NCBI RefSeq assembly: GCF_900112795.1
Contig: NZ_FONA01000020.1
Coordinates: 1-64,000, forward strand
Reading direction: 5' to 3'
DNA: 64,000 nucleotides
From: Thermophagus xiamenensis
GTDB taxonomy: Bacteria; Bacteroidota; Bacteroidia; Bacteroidales; Marinilabiliaceae
Shown: positions 9,022-17,078 of the stretch, one piece after another
Position numbering within the stretch: position 1 is the stretch's first letter
How the letters are laid out: every line of letters begins with the position of its first letter
Translations under genes and position numbers: made by a program
The notes under the pieces: generated by a model
What the model was told of the DNA's origin: nothing
Seen by the model: only the letters and a program-made list of their open reading frames with translations
Database searches by the model: none

Positions 9022-10572
9022 ATGAAATCTATTAATATTATATTTCCACTTTCGGTACTTATTTTAACTTTTTCTCTTTGGAATTGTACCGATTTAGAAG
9101 AAAATGTGATTGATGAACAACTTGGTGGTGATTTAATAGAAAATCCAAATAATGTTCAAGCCCTAATTAATCCTCCTTATGGTAGTTTACGTCGTCTTAT
9201 TGAATGGTATGACTATTGGGGTTTACAGCAAATTACTACCGATGAAACCATTTTCCCGACGAGAGGTACAGACTGGTTCGATAACGGTGCTTGGCAACAA
9301 TTGCATCTACATACTTGGACCCCAGACCATATTCGGCTAAAGAATGTATGGGATGCTATGAGTACTGGTCTTTCCCGTGCCAATACCGCTATTTATTACA
9401 TTGGTCAGTTTCCTCAAAACGAAACTACAGAACTATATATTAATGAAGCCCGCTTTCTGAGGGCTTACTATATGTATATAATTCTTGATTTATGGGGGAA
9501 AGTTCCGTTCCGACCTGCCGACCAGCTTGATTTTTCCATTACGCCAGATGTTTTGGAGGGGAAAGAAGCGGTTGATTTTATTATTGAAGAAATAAAAGCA
9601 GTTCTTCCAAATCTTAAAACACGTTCTGAATTGGGAACTGAAAGAGTAACACAAGGAGCAGCCAATGCTTTACTTGCTAAGCTTTACCTCAATTATGAAG
9701 TATATGGAGGAGAACAAAAATGGGATGAGGTTATTACGTATTGTAATGCAGTTATCAATTCTGGAGAATATGAAGTAACAAGTGACTATTGGTCGATGTT
9801 TCAGTATGATGTAACTGGTGACCACCCCGAATTTATCTTAACTGTTCCCATGAGTGATGAATATGAAATGGGTGGAGGTAGTGTTTGGGTTAATTTTACA
9901 TTGCATTACAATCAGACATTTGGTAACTTTACAAGTCTTTGGAACGGTGGAACTACTACATCTACATTCTTTAATACATGGGATCAGGAAAATGATGTTC
10001 GCTTTTTTGACGATCGGATAATACACGAGACAGGTTTTAATCAAGGATTTTTGGTTGGGCAGCAATATGGCATTGATGGAGAGCCTTTGCAGACTAGAGG
10101 TGGAGAGCCTCTTATTTTTGTTCCAGATGTAGTTCTAGAAGATTCTCCTGAAAATTACGGTATTCGCGTTGTTAAATTTGCCCCAAATCCTGATACGGAA
10201 AGGCAGTTTTCTTCTCCGAATGATGTTCCTATTCTTCGAATATCAGACATTTATTTGGCTCGTGCTGAGGCGTATTTGAGGAAGGGTGACGAGACCGCAG
10301 CGCTTGCTGATATAAATTATATTAGGTCTCACCGCAGCGCTGAAGGAAAAATTCTTCCTTTGCTTGAGTCACTCACTTTGAATGATATACTTAGGGAAAG
10401 AGGATATGAGTTGTATTGGGAAGGTTATCGTAGACAGGATTTAATCCGATTCGGAAAATTTACAGATGCCTGGCAGGAGAAACCGGTTACCGAAGAGACT
10501 AAAACCCTTTTTCCTCTTCCAACTTCTGCTCTTGATGTAAATGAGAATCTGAAACAGAATCCAGGATACTGA
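9022..10572 (+). CDS. susD-like: SusD/RagB-family surface glycan-binding lipoprotein
   Basis: I chose the ATG at 9022 because it starts directly with a lipoprotein signal ending LFSLWNC-like (Cys about residue 17). The ATG at 8980 would add 14 charged residues before it. The fold is the usual TPR-rich RagB/SusD architecture: an N-terminal part with EARFLRAYYMYIILDLWGKVP, a central loop domain, and the C-terminal RagB block (ISDIYLARAEAYLRKGD, then ILRERGYELYWEGYRRQDLIRFGKF). It caps the SusC channel encoded just upstream. The length (516 aa from the chosen start) is typical. Confidence 0.93.
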   Translation: MKSINIIFPLSVLILTFSLWNCTDLEENVIDEQLGGDLIENPNNVQALINPPYGSLRRLIEWYDYWGLQQITTDETIFPTRGTDWFDNGAWQQLHLHTWTPDHIRLKNVWDAMSTGLSRANTAIYYIGQFPQNETTELYINEARFLRAYYMYIILDLWGKVPFRPADQLDFSITPDVLEGKEAVDFIIEEIKAVLPNLKTRSELGTERVTQGAANALLAKLYLNYEVYGGEQKWDEVITYCNAVINSGEYEVTSDYWSMFQYDVTGDHPEFILTVPMSDEYEMGGGSVWVNFTLHYNQTFGNFTSLWNGGTTTSTFFNTWDQENDVRFFDDRIIHETGFNQGFLVGQQYGIDGEPLQTRGGEPLIFVPDVVLEDSPENYGIRVVKFAPNPDTERQFSSPNDVPILRISDIYLARAEAYLRKGDETAALADINYIRSHRSAEGKILPLLESLTLNDILRERGYELYWEGYRRQDLIRFGKFTDAWQEKPVTEETKTLFPLPTSALDVNENLKQNPGY

Positions 10573-10618
10573 ATAAAGGTGGTATATTACAATGTTTAAC
10601 AAATTAATTTAATGGTTT

Positions 10619-12091
10619 ATGGGGAAAAAAAATATTCACAGAAGAGAATTTCTTCAAAGAAGTGCTGCTCTGGCTGCCGGCGTAACTATAATTCCGAATG
10701 TGGCTATGGGTGGTGTACTGGGACACAAAGCCCCAAGTGATAAACTGAACATTGCAGGTGTAGGAGTAGGTGGTCGTGGTTTCGCTGTTTTAAAAGGTTT
10801 GGAAAGTGAAAACATCGTTGCGTTATGTGATGTTGACTGGAAGTATGCGAAAAAGGCGTTTGATCATTTTCCAAAAGCTAAAAGGTATTGGGATTGGCGA
10901 CGAATGTTTGATGAAATGGGAGACAGCATAGATGCTCTAGTGATTGCGACAGCAGATCATACGCATGCTATTATTGCTGCCCATGCGATTACCTTGGGGA
11001 AACATGTTTATCTGGAGAAGCCATTGACCCATACGGTTTATGAGTCACGCCTATTGACCAAGCTCGCTGAAAAGTATAAGGTCGCAACTCAAATGGGCAA
11101 TCAAGGAGCTTCTGGTGAAGGAGTAGCTCAAATAGTAGAGTGGTTACAAAATAATGAAATTGGTGAGGTTACCAAAGTAGAGGCATTTACCGACCGCCCT
11201 ATATGGCCTCAGGGACTAAATAGACCGGAACAAGGGCAATGGGTACCGGACACTTTAAATTGGGATTTATTTATTGGCCCGGCAAAGATGCGACCTTATA
11301 ATGAGATTTATACGCCCTGGAATTTCAGAGGATGGTGGGACTTTGGAACAGGTGCTTTAGGTGATATGGCCTGTCATATATTGCATCCGGTGTTTAAAGG
11401 CCTGGATTTGGGTTATCCGACTAAGGTACAGGGAAGTTCTACCTTGTTATTAACAGATTCGGCACCGGTAGCTCAGCGAGTAAGGATGACTTTCCCGGCC
11501 AGAGGCAGGAAAGGAAAGATGAAATTGCCTGAAGTTGAAGTGTATTGGTATGATGGTGGCCTTCAACCAATGAAACCTGAGGGATGGCCTGCAGGAAAGG
11601 ATATGAACGATTCTGGAGGAGGCGTATTATTCCATGGGACAAAAGATGTATTAGTTGCAGGTTGTTATGGTAAAGACCCTTGGTTGTTATCAGGAAGAAA
11701 ACCTATTGTTCCAAAGACTGAACGAAGAATTACGTTAAGTCACGAAATGGATTGGGTTAGAGCATGTAAAGAGAGTCCGGAAAACCGATTAGAACCTTCC
11801 TCGCCATTTAAAGAAGCAGGTCCATTCAATGAGATGGTAGTAATGGGGGTATTGGCTGTACGGCTACAAGGGTTGAATAAGGAATTGGAATGGGATGGCG
11901 AGAAGATGGAATTTACAAATATAGGAGAGCATGAAACGATTCGCACTGTTATAAAAGATGGTTTTGAAATCCATGACGGTCATCCAATCTTCAATAAAAC
12001 ATGGACCGATCCTGTGAGTGCCAAGGATTTTGCAAGTGAATTAATCCGGCATACCTATCGTGAAGGTTGGAGTCTTCCTGACATGCCTTAG
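10619..12091 (+). CDS. Tat-signal Gfo/Idh/MocA-family oxidoreductase
   Basis: The N-terminus has a twin-arginine signal (RREFLQRSAALAAG), so export of a folded, cofactor-loaded enzyme is likely. The Rossmann motif GVGVGGRG follows at about residue 47, then the family EKP motif (LEKPLTHT, about 141) and the catalytic His in GDMACHILHP. This family oxidises or reduces sugars with bound NAD(P). In 3-keto-glycoside pathways, members oxidise the C3 hydroxyl of a glycoside so that the glycosidic bond can be eliminated. It sits 46 bp after susD, in line with the DUF1080 gene. The exact substrate and cofactor are unknown. Confidence 0.88.
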   Translation: MGKKNIHRREFLQRSAALAAGVTIIPNVAMGGVLGHKAPSDKLNIAGVGVGGRGFAVLKGLESENIVALCDVDWKYAKKAFDHFPKAKRYWDWRRMFDEMGDSIDALVIATADHTHAIIAAHAITLGKHVYLEKPLTHTVYESRLLTKLAEKYKVATQMGNQGASGEGVAQIVEWLQNNEIGEVTKVEAFTDRPIWPQGLNRPEQGQWVPDTLNWDLFIGPAKMRPYNEIYTPWNFRGWWDFGTGALGDMACHILHPVFKGLDLGYPTKVQGSSTLLLTDSAPVAQRVRMTFPARGRKGKMKLPEVEVYWYDGGLQPMKPEGWPAGKDMNDSGGGVLFHGTKDVLVAGCYGKDPWLLSGRKPIVPKTERRITLSHEMDWVRACKESPENRLEPSSPFKEAGPFNEMVVMGVLAVRLQGLNKELEWDGEKMEFTNIGEHETIRTVIKDGFEIHDGHPIFNKTWTDPVSAKDFASELIRHTYREGWSLPDMP

Positions 12092-12180
12092 ATAAATCAA
12101 ATTCATGGTATGAAATTTTAGTATCTTTTTTTTAATCTGGACATTTAATATTATATCCAAAAAATAAAGGAGAGAAAAAT

Positions 12181-12990
12181 ATGATAACCAAAAGAAAACT
12201 AACTGGATTATTATCGTGTATGATAATTTTGACAGCTTGTGGGACAGGAAATCCAAAACAGTCTCAAGAAAGAACAGACATGAAAATGAAAAAATCAAGT
12301 AAGGTGGAAGAATTAAATACTTTGACAGACGAAGAGAAGGCGGAAGGGTGGCGATTACTCTTTAACGGAAAAGATTTTACTGGCTGGCGAGGATATAATA
12401 AGGATAAAGTTCCTAGTGCATGGACAATTGAGGACAATGCAATAAAGATCAATGGATCCGGAGAAGGAGAGGCAGGATCCCATGATGGAGGAGATATTAT
12501 TTATGATGAGAAATTTAAAAACTTTGAGTTGAAATTTGAATGGAAAGTATCGAAGGGTGGTAATAGTGGGGTATTTTATCTGGCACGAGAGTTTAGTGAT
12601 TTACCAATTTGGAGGTCGGCACCAGAGTATCAAATATTGGATAATGAAAATCATTTGGATGCACAGTTAGGGAAAGATGGTAATCGTCAGTCGGCCTCAC
12701 TGTACGATCTAATCCCTGCAAAACCGCAAAACAGCAAACCTTGGGGCGAATGGAACACAGGTTCGATCATAGTTTATAAGGGAACTGTAATTCATAAGCA
12801 AAACGGGGAAGTTGTATTAGAATATCATTTATGGACCCCTGAATGGGAAGAAATGATTGAAAACAGCAAATTTAAAGGATGGGCTGAGATGATTAATGCC
12901 GGGGGCGAGGAACGTATGGGGTACATTGGTTTACAGGATCATGGTGATGATGTTTGGTTCCGAAACATAAAATTGAAAGTGCTTGATTAA
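12181..12990 (+). CDS. DUF1080 lipoprotein (3-keto-glycoside lyase/hydrolase-like)
   Basis: A lipoprotein signal with lipobox LTAC (Cys about residue 20) leads into a single DUF1080 jelly-roll domain: WRLLFNGKDFTGW, then FELKFEWKVSKGGNSGVFY, then PEYQILDNENH, ending GYIGLQDHGDDVWFRNIKL. Pfam describes the family as 3-keto-disaccharide hydrolase, and characterised Bacteroides members act on 3-keto-glycosides made by Gfo/Idh/MocA partners. Placement between two such oxidoreductases supports that role here. It is probably anchored in the outer membrane or periplasm. The 270-aa length is normal. Confidence 0.88.
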   Translation: MITKRKLTGLLSCMIILTACGTGNPKQSQERTDMKMKKSSKVEELNTLTDEEKAEGWRLLFNGKDFTGWRGYNKDKVPSAWTIEDNAIKINGSGEGEAGSHDGGDIIYDEKFKNFELKFEWKVSKGGNSGVFYLAREFSDLPIWRSAPEYQILDNENHLDAQLGKDGNRQSASLYDLIPAKPQNSKPWGEWNTGSIIVYKGTVIHKQNGEVVLEYHLWTPEWEEMIENSKFKGWAEMINAGGEERMGYIGLQDHGDDVWFRNIKLKVLD

Positions 12991-13350
12991 ACATTTTTCT
13001 TAATACTGATATTTAAGCCTGCCTTTTCTTGACGGGGCGGGCTTTCCTTTGATTAGATTTCAACAAAAAAGAATGACTTAATTTTAATTTGTTAAGTTAT
13101 TGTATTTGGGTGTTGATATAAACGCTTTGGGCTATGCAGAAATTATAAATGAAAGGAAGTGTCTATATTTTTATACATTCATTTGTTCTAGGTTAAAATG
13201 GTATAGGCTATCGAGAATATTTTTAAAGGATGAAATGATTGCTAGGGACTTACCTTAATTTTTTTATTGTATGTTCCATTTTAAAATTAGATTAGAATAT
13301 GTGGCTTATTAAAAATAAATGTTTTATATAAGTGAAAAAATAAAATAAAA
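12991..13350 (+). terminator. 360-bp gap with a weak terminator-like hairpin at 13015-13044
   Basis: AAGCCTGCC pairs with GGCGGGCTT (one mismatch) 25 bp after the DUF1080 stop and is followed by a short pyrimidine stretch. The rest of the gap is A+T-rich and shows no gene. It may hold a promoter for doxX, but I could not pick one with confidence. Confidence 0.4.
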
Positions 13351-13827
13351 ATGGAATTAAAAAACTTTAGAGCGGTTATTCCTTTGTTTATTTTACGTAC
13401 GGCTATTGGATGGCTATTTTTACATGAAGGATTTTACAAGTTGTTTACCCGTGGTTGGACCGCACAATATTTTCTTGCACAATCAAAAGGACCTTTACAG
13501 GGTTTTTTTCAGATAATTCTTCAAAATGAATTTTTTTTAACTCTGACAAATAAAGGGGTTATTTTTTTACTAATTCTTATTGGTATTTTTTTAGTATTAG
13601 GTATTTGGGAACGATTAGCTGCTACAATGGGCATGGTTCTGTTGTTGTTTTTTTATTTAGCATATCCACCATTCGGGGGTCCTAGCAGTATGCTAGCCGA
13701 AGGAAATTACTTAATAATTGATAAAAATATAATCATTTTATTATCTCTTTGGGTGATTTCAATTCTTCGACCGGGGCAATGGATAGGACTAAATAAAATT
13801 GTTTTTAATAACAGAAGTAATTCTTGA
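13351..13827 (+). CDS. DoxX-family inner-membrane protein
   Basis: The 158-aa protein has four predicted membrane helices. The first carries the DoxX signature (RTAIGWLFLHEGFYKL), the second and third lie around residues 64-83 and 88-107, and the fourth near 128-146 ends in WISILRPGQWIGL. DoxX-type proteins are linked to quinone or thiol redox chemistry. Position 25 bp upstream of a Tat-type Gfo/Idh/MocA oxidoreductase suggests, as inference, that it passes sugar-derived electrons into the membrane or supports that enzyme. Biochemical role in this context is not established. Confidence 0.8.
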   Translation: MELKNFRAVIPLFILRTAIGWLFLHEGFYKLFTRGWTAQYFLAQSKGPLQGFFQIILQNEFFLTLTNKGVIFLLILIGIFLVLGIWERLAATMGMVLLLFFYLAYPPFGGPSSMLAEGNYLIIDKNIIILLSLWVISILRPGQWIGLNKIVFNNRSNS

Positions 13828-13852
13828 ATACTAGGTATTAAATTTTGAATGC

Positions 13853-15355
13853 ATGAACAGACGAGATTTACTTAAAGGGTTAGCAGGATTACCTATTTTA
13901 GGAACTTATGCTTATTTTTTTTCTCGAAAAGTTATTAATGAAAAAAGAACTGAATTAAATAATTTTCAAAAGTTTATTAGTTCAAAGATAAATATATCTG
14001 GCACTACAGATAAAGCTATATTTACCGATAAAAAATTAAGGGTAGGAGTAGTTGGGTATGGAATTAGAGGTAAGTATCTTATGAAATCAATGGGTTTTAT
14101 GACACCTGAAGAGGTAGATCAGCTTTCCGATAAAGCTCGGAAGGTTTTTCTGGAACAGCCAGATTTAAATGTTGAAATTACTGGTGTGTGTGACTTGTAT
14201 CAACCGCGTCTGGAAGAGGCTGCCAGAGCTGCTGCGAACATAGAACGCAAAGGAATCTCCGGTTTTTCCGAACGACCAGTAAAAATGTATAGGCATTATC
14301 GCGACTTGGTTACCTCTCCTGATGTTGATGCGGTGGTGATAGCCACTAGTGACCATTGGCATGCTCCCATTACCATAGAGGCTGCCAATGCCGGGAAGCA
14401 TGTATACTGTGAGAAAGCTCTCACTCACAGTCTGGAGGATGTTTATAAAGTTAGGGATGCGGTGAAGACCAACCGTGTTGTGTTTCAGTTGGGGCATCAA
14501 AACCGACAGGCAGAAAATAATGTGATTGCGGCGAAAGTAATTCAAGCAGGATTGCTTGGAAATATTAATCTTGTGGAAACTACCACTAATCGAAATTCTC
14601 CAAATGGCGCATGGGTGTATCATATTCCTGAAGAGGCTGGTCCGCATAATGTGGATTGGAAAAATTTCCTTAGGGATACCAATATACCGTTTAATAAAGA
14701 ACATTTTTTTAGATGGCGTCTATTTTGGGACTATGGTACAGGATTGAATGGAGACCTGATGACTCACGAATTTGACAGCATCAATCAGATGTTAAGGATG
14801 GGTATTCCCGAAATAGTTACCACTACAGGTGGTATTTATCATTGGAAAGATAAAAGGGAAGTGCCGGATGTTCAGCAAACTGTGATGGAATATCCTTCCC
14901 GTCATTTCTCGTTAATATATTCGGCTTCATTGGCTAGCAGTATTTTCCGGCCTAAAAAGGTGATGGGGAACGAAGCGGCATTAGAATTCGGATCTACGCT
15001 TAATTTATTTGTAGAACCAAGTTCTAAAATATACAAGGATTACATTAAAAACAAAGATGTTATTCCCAATCAACCAGTAGTGATTACAAATGATTATCAA
15101 GCACAGATAGATGCTATTAGTTCTGCAACAGAGAAATATTTTGCTTCCAGGGGGTTATTATATACTTCTCATGATGGTAAAATTGTAGATACCACTCATT
15201 TACATATTGCCGAGTGGTTGAATGGTATTAGACGTGGTACTCCCGTAAGTTGTGGTATTGATGAAGCTTTTGAAGAAGGTATCACGGCTATGATGGCTAC
15301 AATTGCTTATAGAGAAGGTAGGGTTGTCCGGTGGGATGGTAAAAAAGTTATTTAA
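13853..15355 (+). CDS. Membrane-anchored or Tat-type Gfo/Idh/MocA oxidoreductase
   Basis: The N-terminus (RRDLLKGLAGLPILGTYAYF) looks like a Tat signal that may remain as an anchor. Rossmann motif VGVVGYGIRG lies near residue 65. The EKP motif is EKA here (CEKALTHS), keeping the key Lys, and the His-containing motif is GDLMTHEFDSI. It has the same length (500 aa) and plan as the enzyme at 10619 but differs strongly in sequence, so the two may oxidise different substrates or act on opposite sides of a redox cycle. It is the last gene of the uptake locus. The IS-end palindrome follows 6 bp after its stop. Confidence 0.85.
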   Translation: MNRRDLLKGLAGLPILGTYAYFFSRKVINEKRTELNNFQKFISSKINISGTTDKAIFTDKKLRVGVVGYGIRGKYLMKSMGFMTPEEVDQLSDKARKVFLEQPDLNVEITGVCDLYQPRLEEAARAAANIERKGISGFSERPVKMYRHYRDLVTSPDVDAVVIATSDHWHAPITIEAANAGKHVYCEKALTHSLEDVYKVRDAVKTNRVVFQLGHQNRQAENNVIAAKVIQAGLLGNINLVETTTNRNSPNGAWVYHIPEEAGPHNVDWKNFLRDTNIPFNKEHFFRWRLFWDYGTGLNGDLMTHEFDSINQMLRMGIPEIVTTTGGIYHWKDKREVPDVQQTVMEYPSRHFSLIYSASLASSIFRPKKVMGNEAALEFGSTLNLFVEPSSKIYKDYIKNKDVIPNQPVVITNDYQAQIDAISSATEKYFASRGLLYTSHDGKIVDTTHLHIAEWLNGIRRGTPVSCGIDEAFEEGITAMMATIAYREGRVVRWDGKKVI

Positions 15356-15361
15356 CCCACT

Positions 15362-15443
15362 TGTAGCTTCCCCTGAAATCCCGACAGCTTAAAATCAATA
15401 TTTTGTCTTATTTTAAGCTGTCCGGTTTAGGGGGAAGGCTACA
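15362..15443. repeat. 82-bp palindrome made of inverted IS3 ends
   Basis: The outer arms TGTAGC ... GCTACA and inner arms GACAGCTTAAAAT ... ATTTTAAGCTGTC form one long inverted repeat. Read on the minus strand, its first about 60 bp match the left end of the IS at 2430-2492. It contains no coding sequence. It may be a MITE-like derivative or the collapsed remains of an IS copy. It could also act as a bidirectional terminator for the flanking genes. Confidence 0.8.
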
Positions 15444-15641
15444 CCCAAAACCTCCCCTTTAAAAGAATCACTCTAAAATTGACATTTTTCTTTTTCAGCA
15501 ATCAGCATTTATATTAATAGTTCATGGATTGGATAAATGGGGTAAAATGTAAGATATAAATTGCCCACTAATCTCTGAAAATAATCACCTAATACCTTAT
15601 TATTGGTTTTAATGTTGTTATTGTGCAGTTTACTTTTCCAA

Positions 15642-16331
15642 CTAACTATTTCTACTAATCAATTCCAATTTATTACGGTCTTTAATTAGGATATCTTTAC
15701 CTTTAAGTTCAATGATGTTTTCCGTTTCAAATTCTTTCAGGAATTTAATTGTGCTTTCGGTTGAGATGGCGGCAAAGTCGGCAATGTCCTGACGGGTTAA
15801 GAAATGGAAAACCTTTTCTTTGAGGAATGGATCAGAGGAGAGATAGAGTAGAGCAGATGCGAGCTTTCCGCGCATCTGTTTGTAGGATAAGTTTGCGATG
15901 ACCTGCAGCAATTGTGTTTCGTTTCGGCAGTTTCGTGATACAATACGTAAGGCAAAATCGGCATTGGTTTGTAAAAGGTTAGTTAAGGCCTCTTTTTCAA
16001 TCATGCAGACCCATGCGTCTTTTATGGCCATGGCTGAATATTGATAAGTGTTTTCACCGAACACTGACGAGAATGAGAGGAAATCGCCTGGGGCTGCCAA
16101 TCTGATGTTAAGCTGCCGGTTGTGTCCGGTTTGGAGATATACGCGCACCAGTCCTTCGAGGACATACGTGACATGCGGCGAAAAAGCACCCTGCTTAAAA
16201 ATGGTTTCTCCTTTTAGATATTGCACTCTGGTTTTATGATTTTTAATCTTTTCCAGCTCATCGGGATAAAGCCCCTGAAAACAAGATGCCGAGTCGAATA
16301 TTGATGGGATATGATTTGTATTATCCTTCAT
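15642..16331 (-). CDS. Crp/Fnr-family transcription regulator
   Basis: An N-terminal cyclic-nucleotide-binding-type beta-roll (about residues 20-130, GETIFKQGAFSPHVTYVLEGLVRVY) is followed by a winged helix-turn-helix (about 150-220, LTRQDIADFAAISTESTIKFLKEF). There is no N-terminal Cys cluster, so it is not a classical FNR with an iron-sulphur sensor. It is divergent from the thioredoxin/TrxB pair, with an 8-bp-arm inverted repeat midway (16438-16460) that could be its operator. A role in redox or oxygen response is inferred from that context. Confidence 0.87.
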   Translation of the reverse strand: MKDNTNHIPSIFDSASCFQGLYPDELEKIKNHKTRVQYLKGETIFKQGAFSPHVTYVLEGLVRVYLQTGHNRQLNIRLAAPGDFLSFSSVFGENTYQYSAMAIKDAWVCMIEKEALTNLLQTNADFALRIVSRNCRNETQLLQVIANLSYKQMRGKLASALLYLSSDPFLKEKVFHFLTRQDIADFAAISTESTIKFLKEFETENIIELKGKDILIKDRNKLELISRNS

Positions 16332-16437
16332 TCTTTTTTTCTTTAGGCGTGGGATAAAGTTAAGGAATTCAAGATATATGGAAAATGTAAATTTTGTGAT
16401 TGTAATTGATATTTACGTTATTGGTAGGTTTTTGTTT

Positions 16438-16460
16438 TATGGTATATGTCAAATGCCATA
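16438..16460. promoter_or_regulatory. Inverted-repeat candidate operator between crp-like and trx genes
   Basis: TATGGTAT and ATGCCATA form an inverted repeat (7 of 8 pairs) with a 7-nt spacer. It lies 107 bp before the regulator start and 54 bp before the trx -33 element. The size fits a Crp/Fnr dimer, but the arms do not match the classical TGTGA or TTGAT half-sites. Confidence 0.4.
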
Positions 16461-16513
16461 AAAAAGAATGAAATATTTCAGTTTTAAATTTGACATCTTC
16501 CGTATTAAAAAGA

Positions 16514-16544
16514 TTGGTAGCTCTGCAGGCTCCTTCTACTTTTG
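16514..16544 (+). promoter_or_regulatory. Bacteroidota-type promoter of the thioredoxin-like gene
   Basis: A TTG at 16514-16516 and TACTTTTG at 16537-16544 match the -33 and -7 elements with a 20-nt spacer. The start codon follows about 32 nt later. This also supports the ATG at 16576 over the upstream one at 16468, which lies before the promoter. Confidence 0.6.
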
Positions 16545-16575
16545 CATCAACAATAATTTTAAAAGTCGAGGAAAT

Positions 16576-16923
16576 ATGAAAATGTTACAAACAGGTTTGC
16601 ATGAGATAGAAACAGCCGAAGAGTTGCAGAAGATCATTTCGGAAAATGAAAAGGTAATGGTATGTTGTGGACGAATGGGGCCCATGTGCATTCCCGTATA
16701 CGAAGCTATGGAAGAGCTGGAAGAGGAGCGTGATGATGTTAAATTTTACAGCATGGCCTTCGACAATCCGGAAGCGCATGTTATACGTAATGCTCCCGAA
16801 ACACAAGGGTTCATGGGATTGCCATTTACCATGTACTACAAAAACGGGAAAGTGGTTCATGCTACCAGCAGTATCCAAAGCATGGAACAAATTACAGCTA
16901 TTTTGGATGAAAAGTTAAAATAA
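16576..16923 (+). CDS. Atypical thioredoxin-like protein with CCGRMGPMC site
   Basis: The 115-aa protein has a thioredoxin-like fold pattern, including cis-Pro segment GLPFTMYYKNGKVV and a C-terminal helix. Where thioredoxin has WCGPC it reads CCGRMGPMCIP, so the redox pair would be spaced differently (C-C and a third Cys six residues on). I start at 16576 because the extra 36 residues from 16468 are not thioredoxin-like and precede the promoter. The next gene is thioredoxin reductase, which is the likely electron donor. It may be a dedicated redoxin rather than the general thioredoxin. Confidence 0.8.
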   Translation: MKMLQTGLHEIETAEELQKIISENEKVMVCCGRMGPMCIPVYEAMEELEEERDDVKFYSMAFDNPEAHVIRNAPETQGFMGLPFTMYYKNGKVVHATSSIQSMEQITAILDEKLK

Positions 16924-17078
16924 GGACGGATGCTCCTGTACATTTATATTAGCAAAATTAATTATCATAATTTGCCAGAGGAGTATTGACTATACTTAAC
17001 AATTGGATGTTGCAAATTAAACGGCATCTTTGTTTTTTGTAATGTGTTGACTTTTCATTATTTATCAGCCCAAAACTT

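Noticed and set aside
16468-16575. Upstream ATG for the thioredoxin-like gene
   Set aside because: It precedes the predicted promoter (16514-16544), and the extra residues are not thioredoxin-like.
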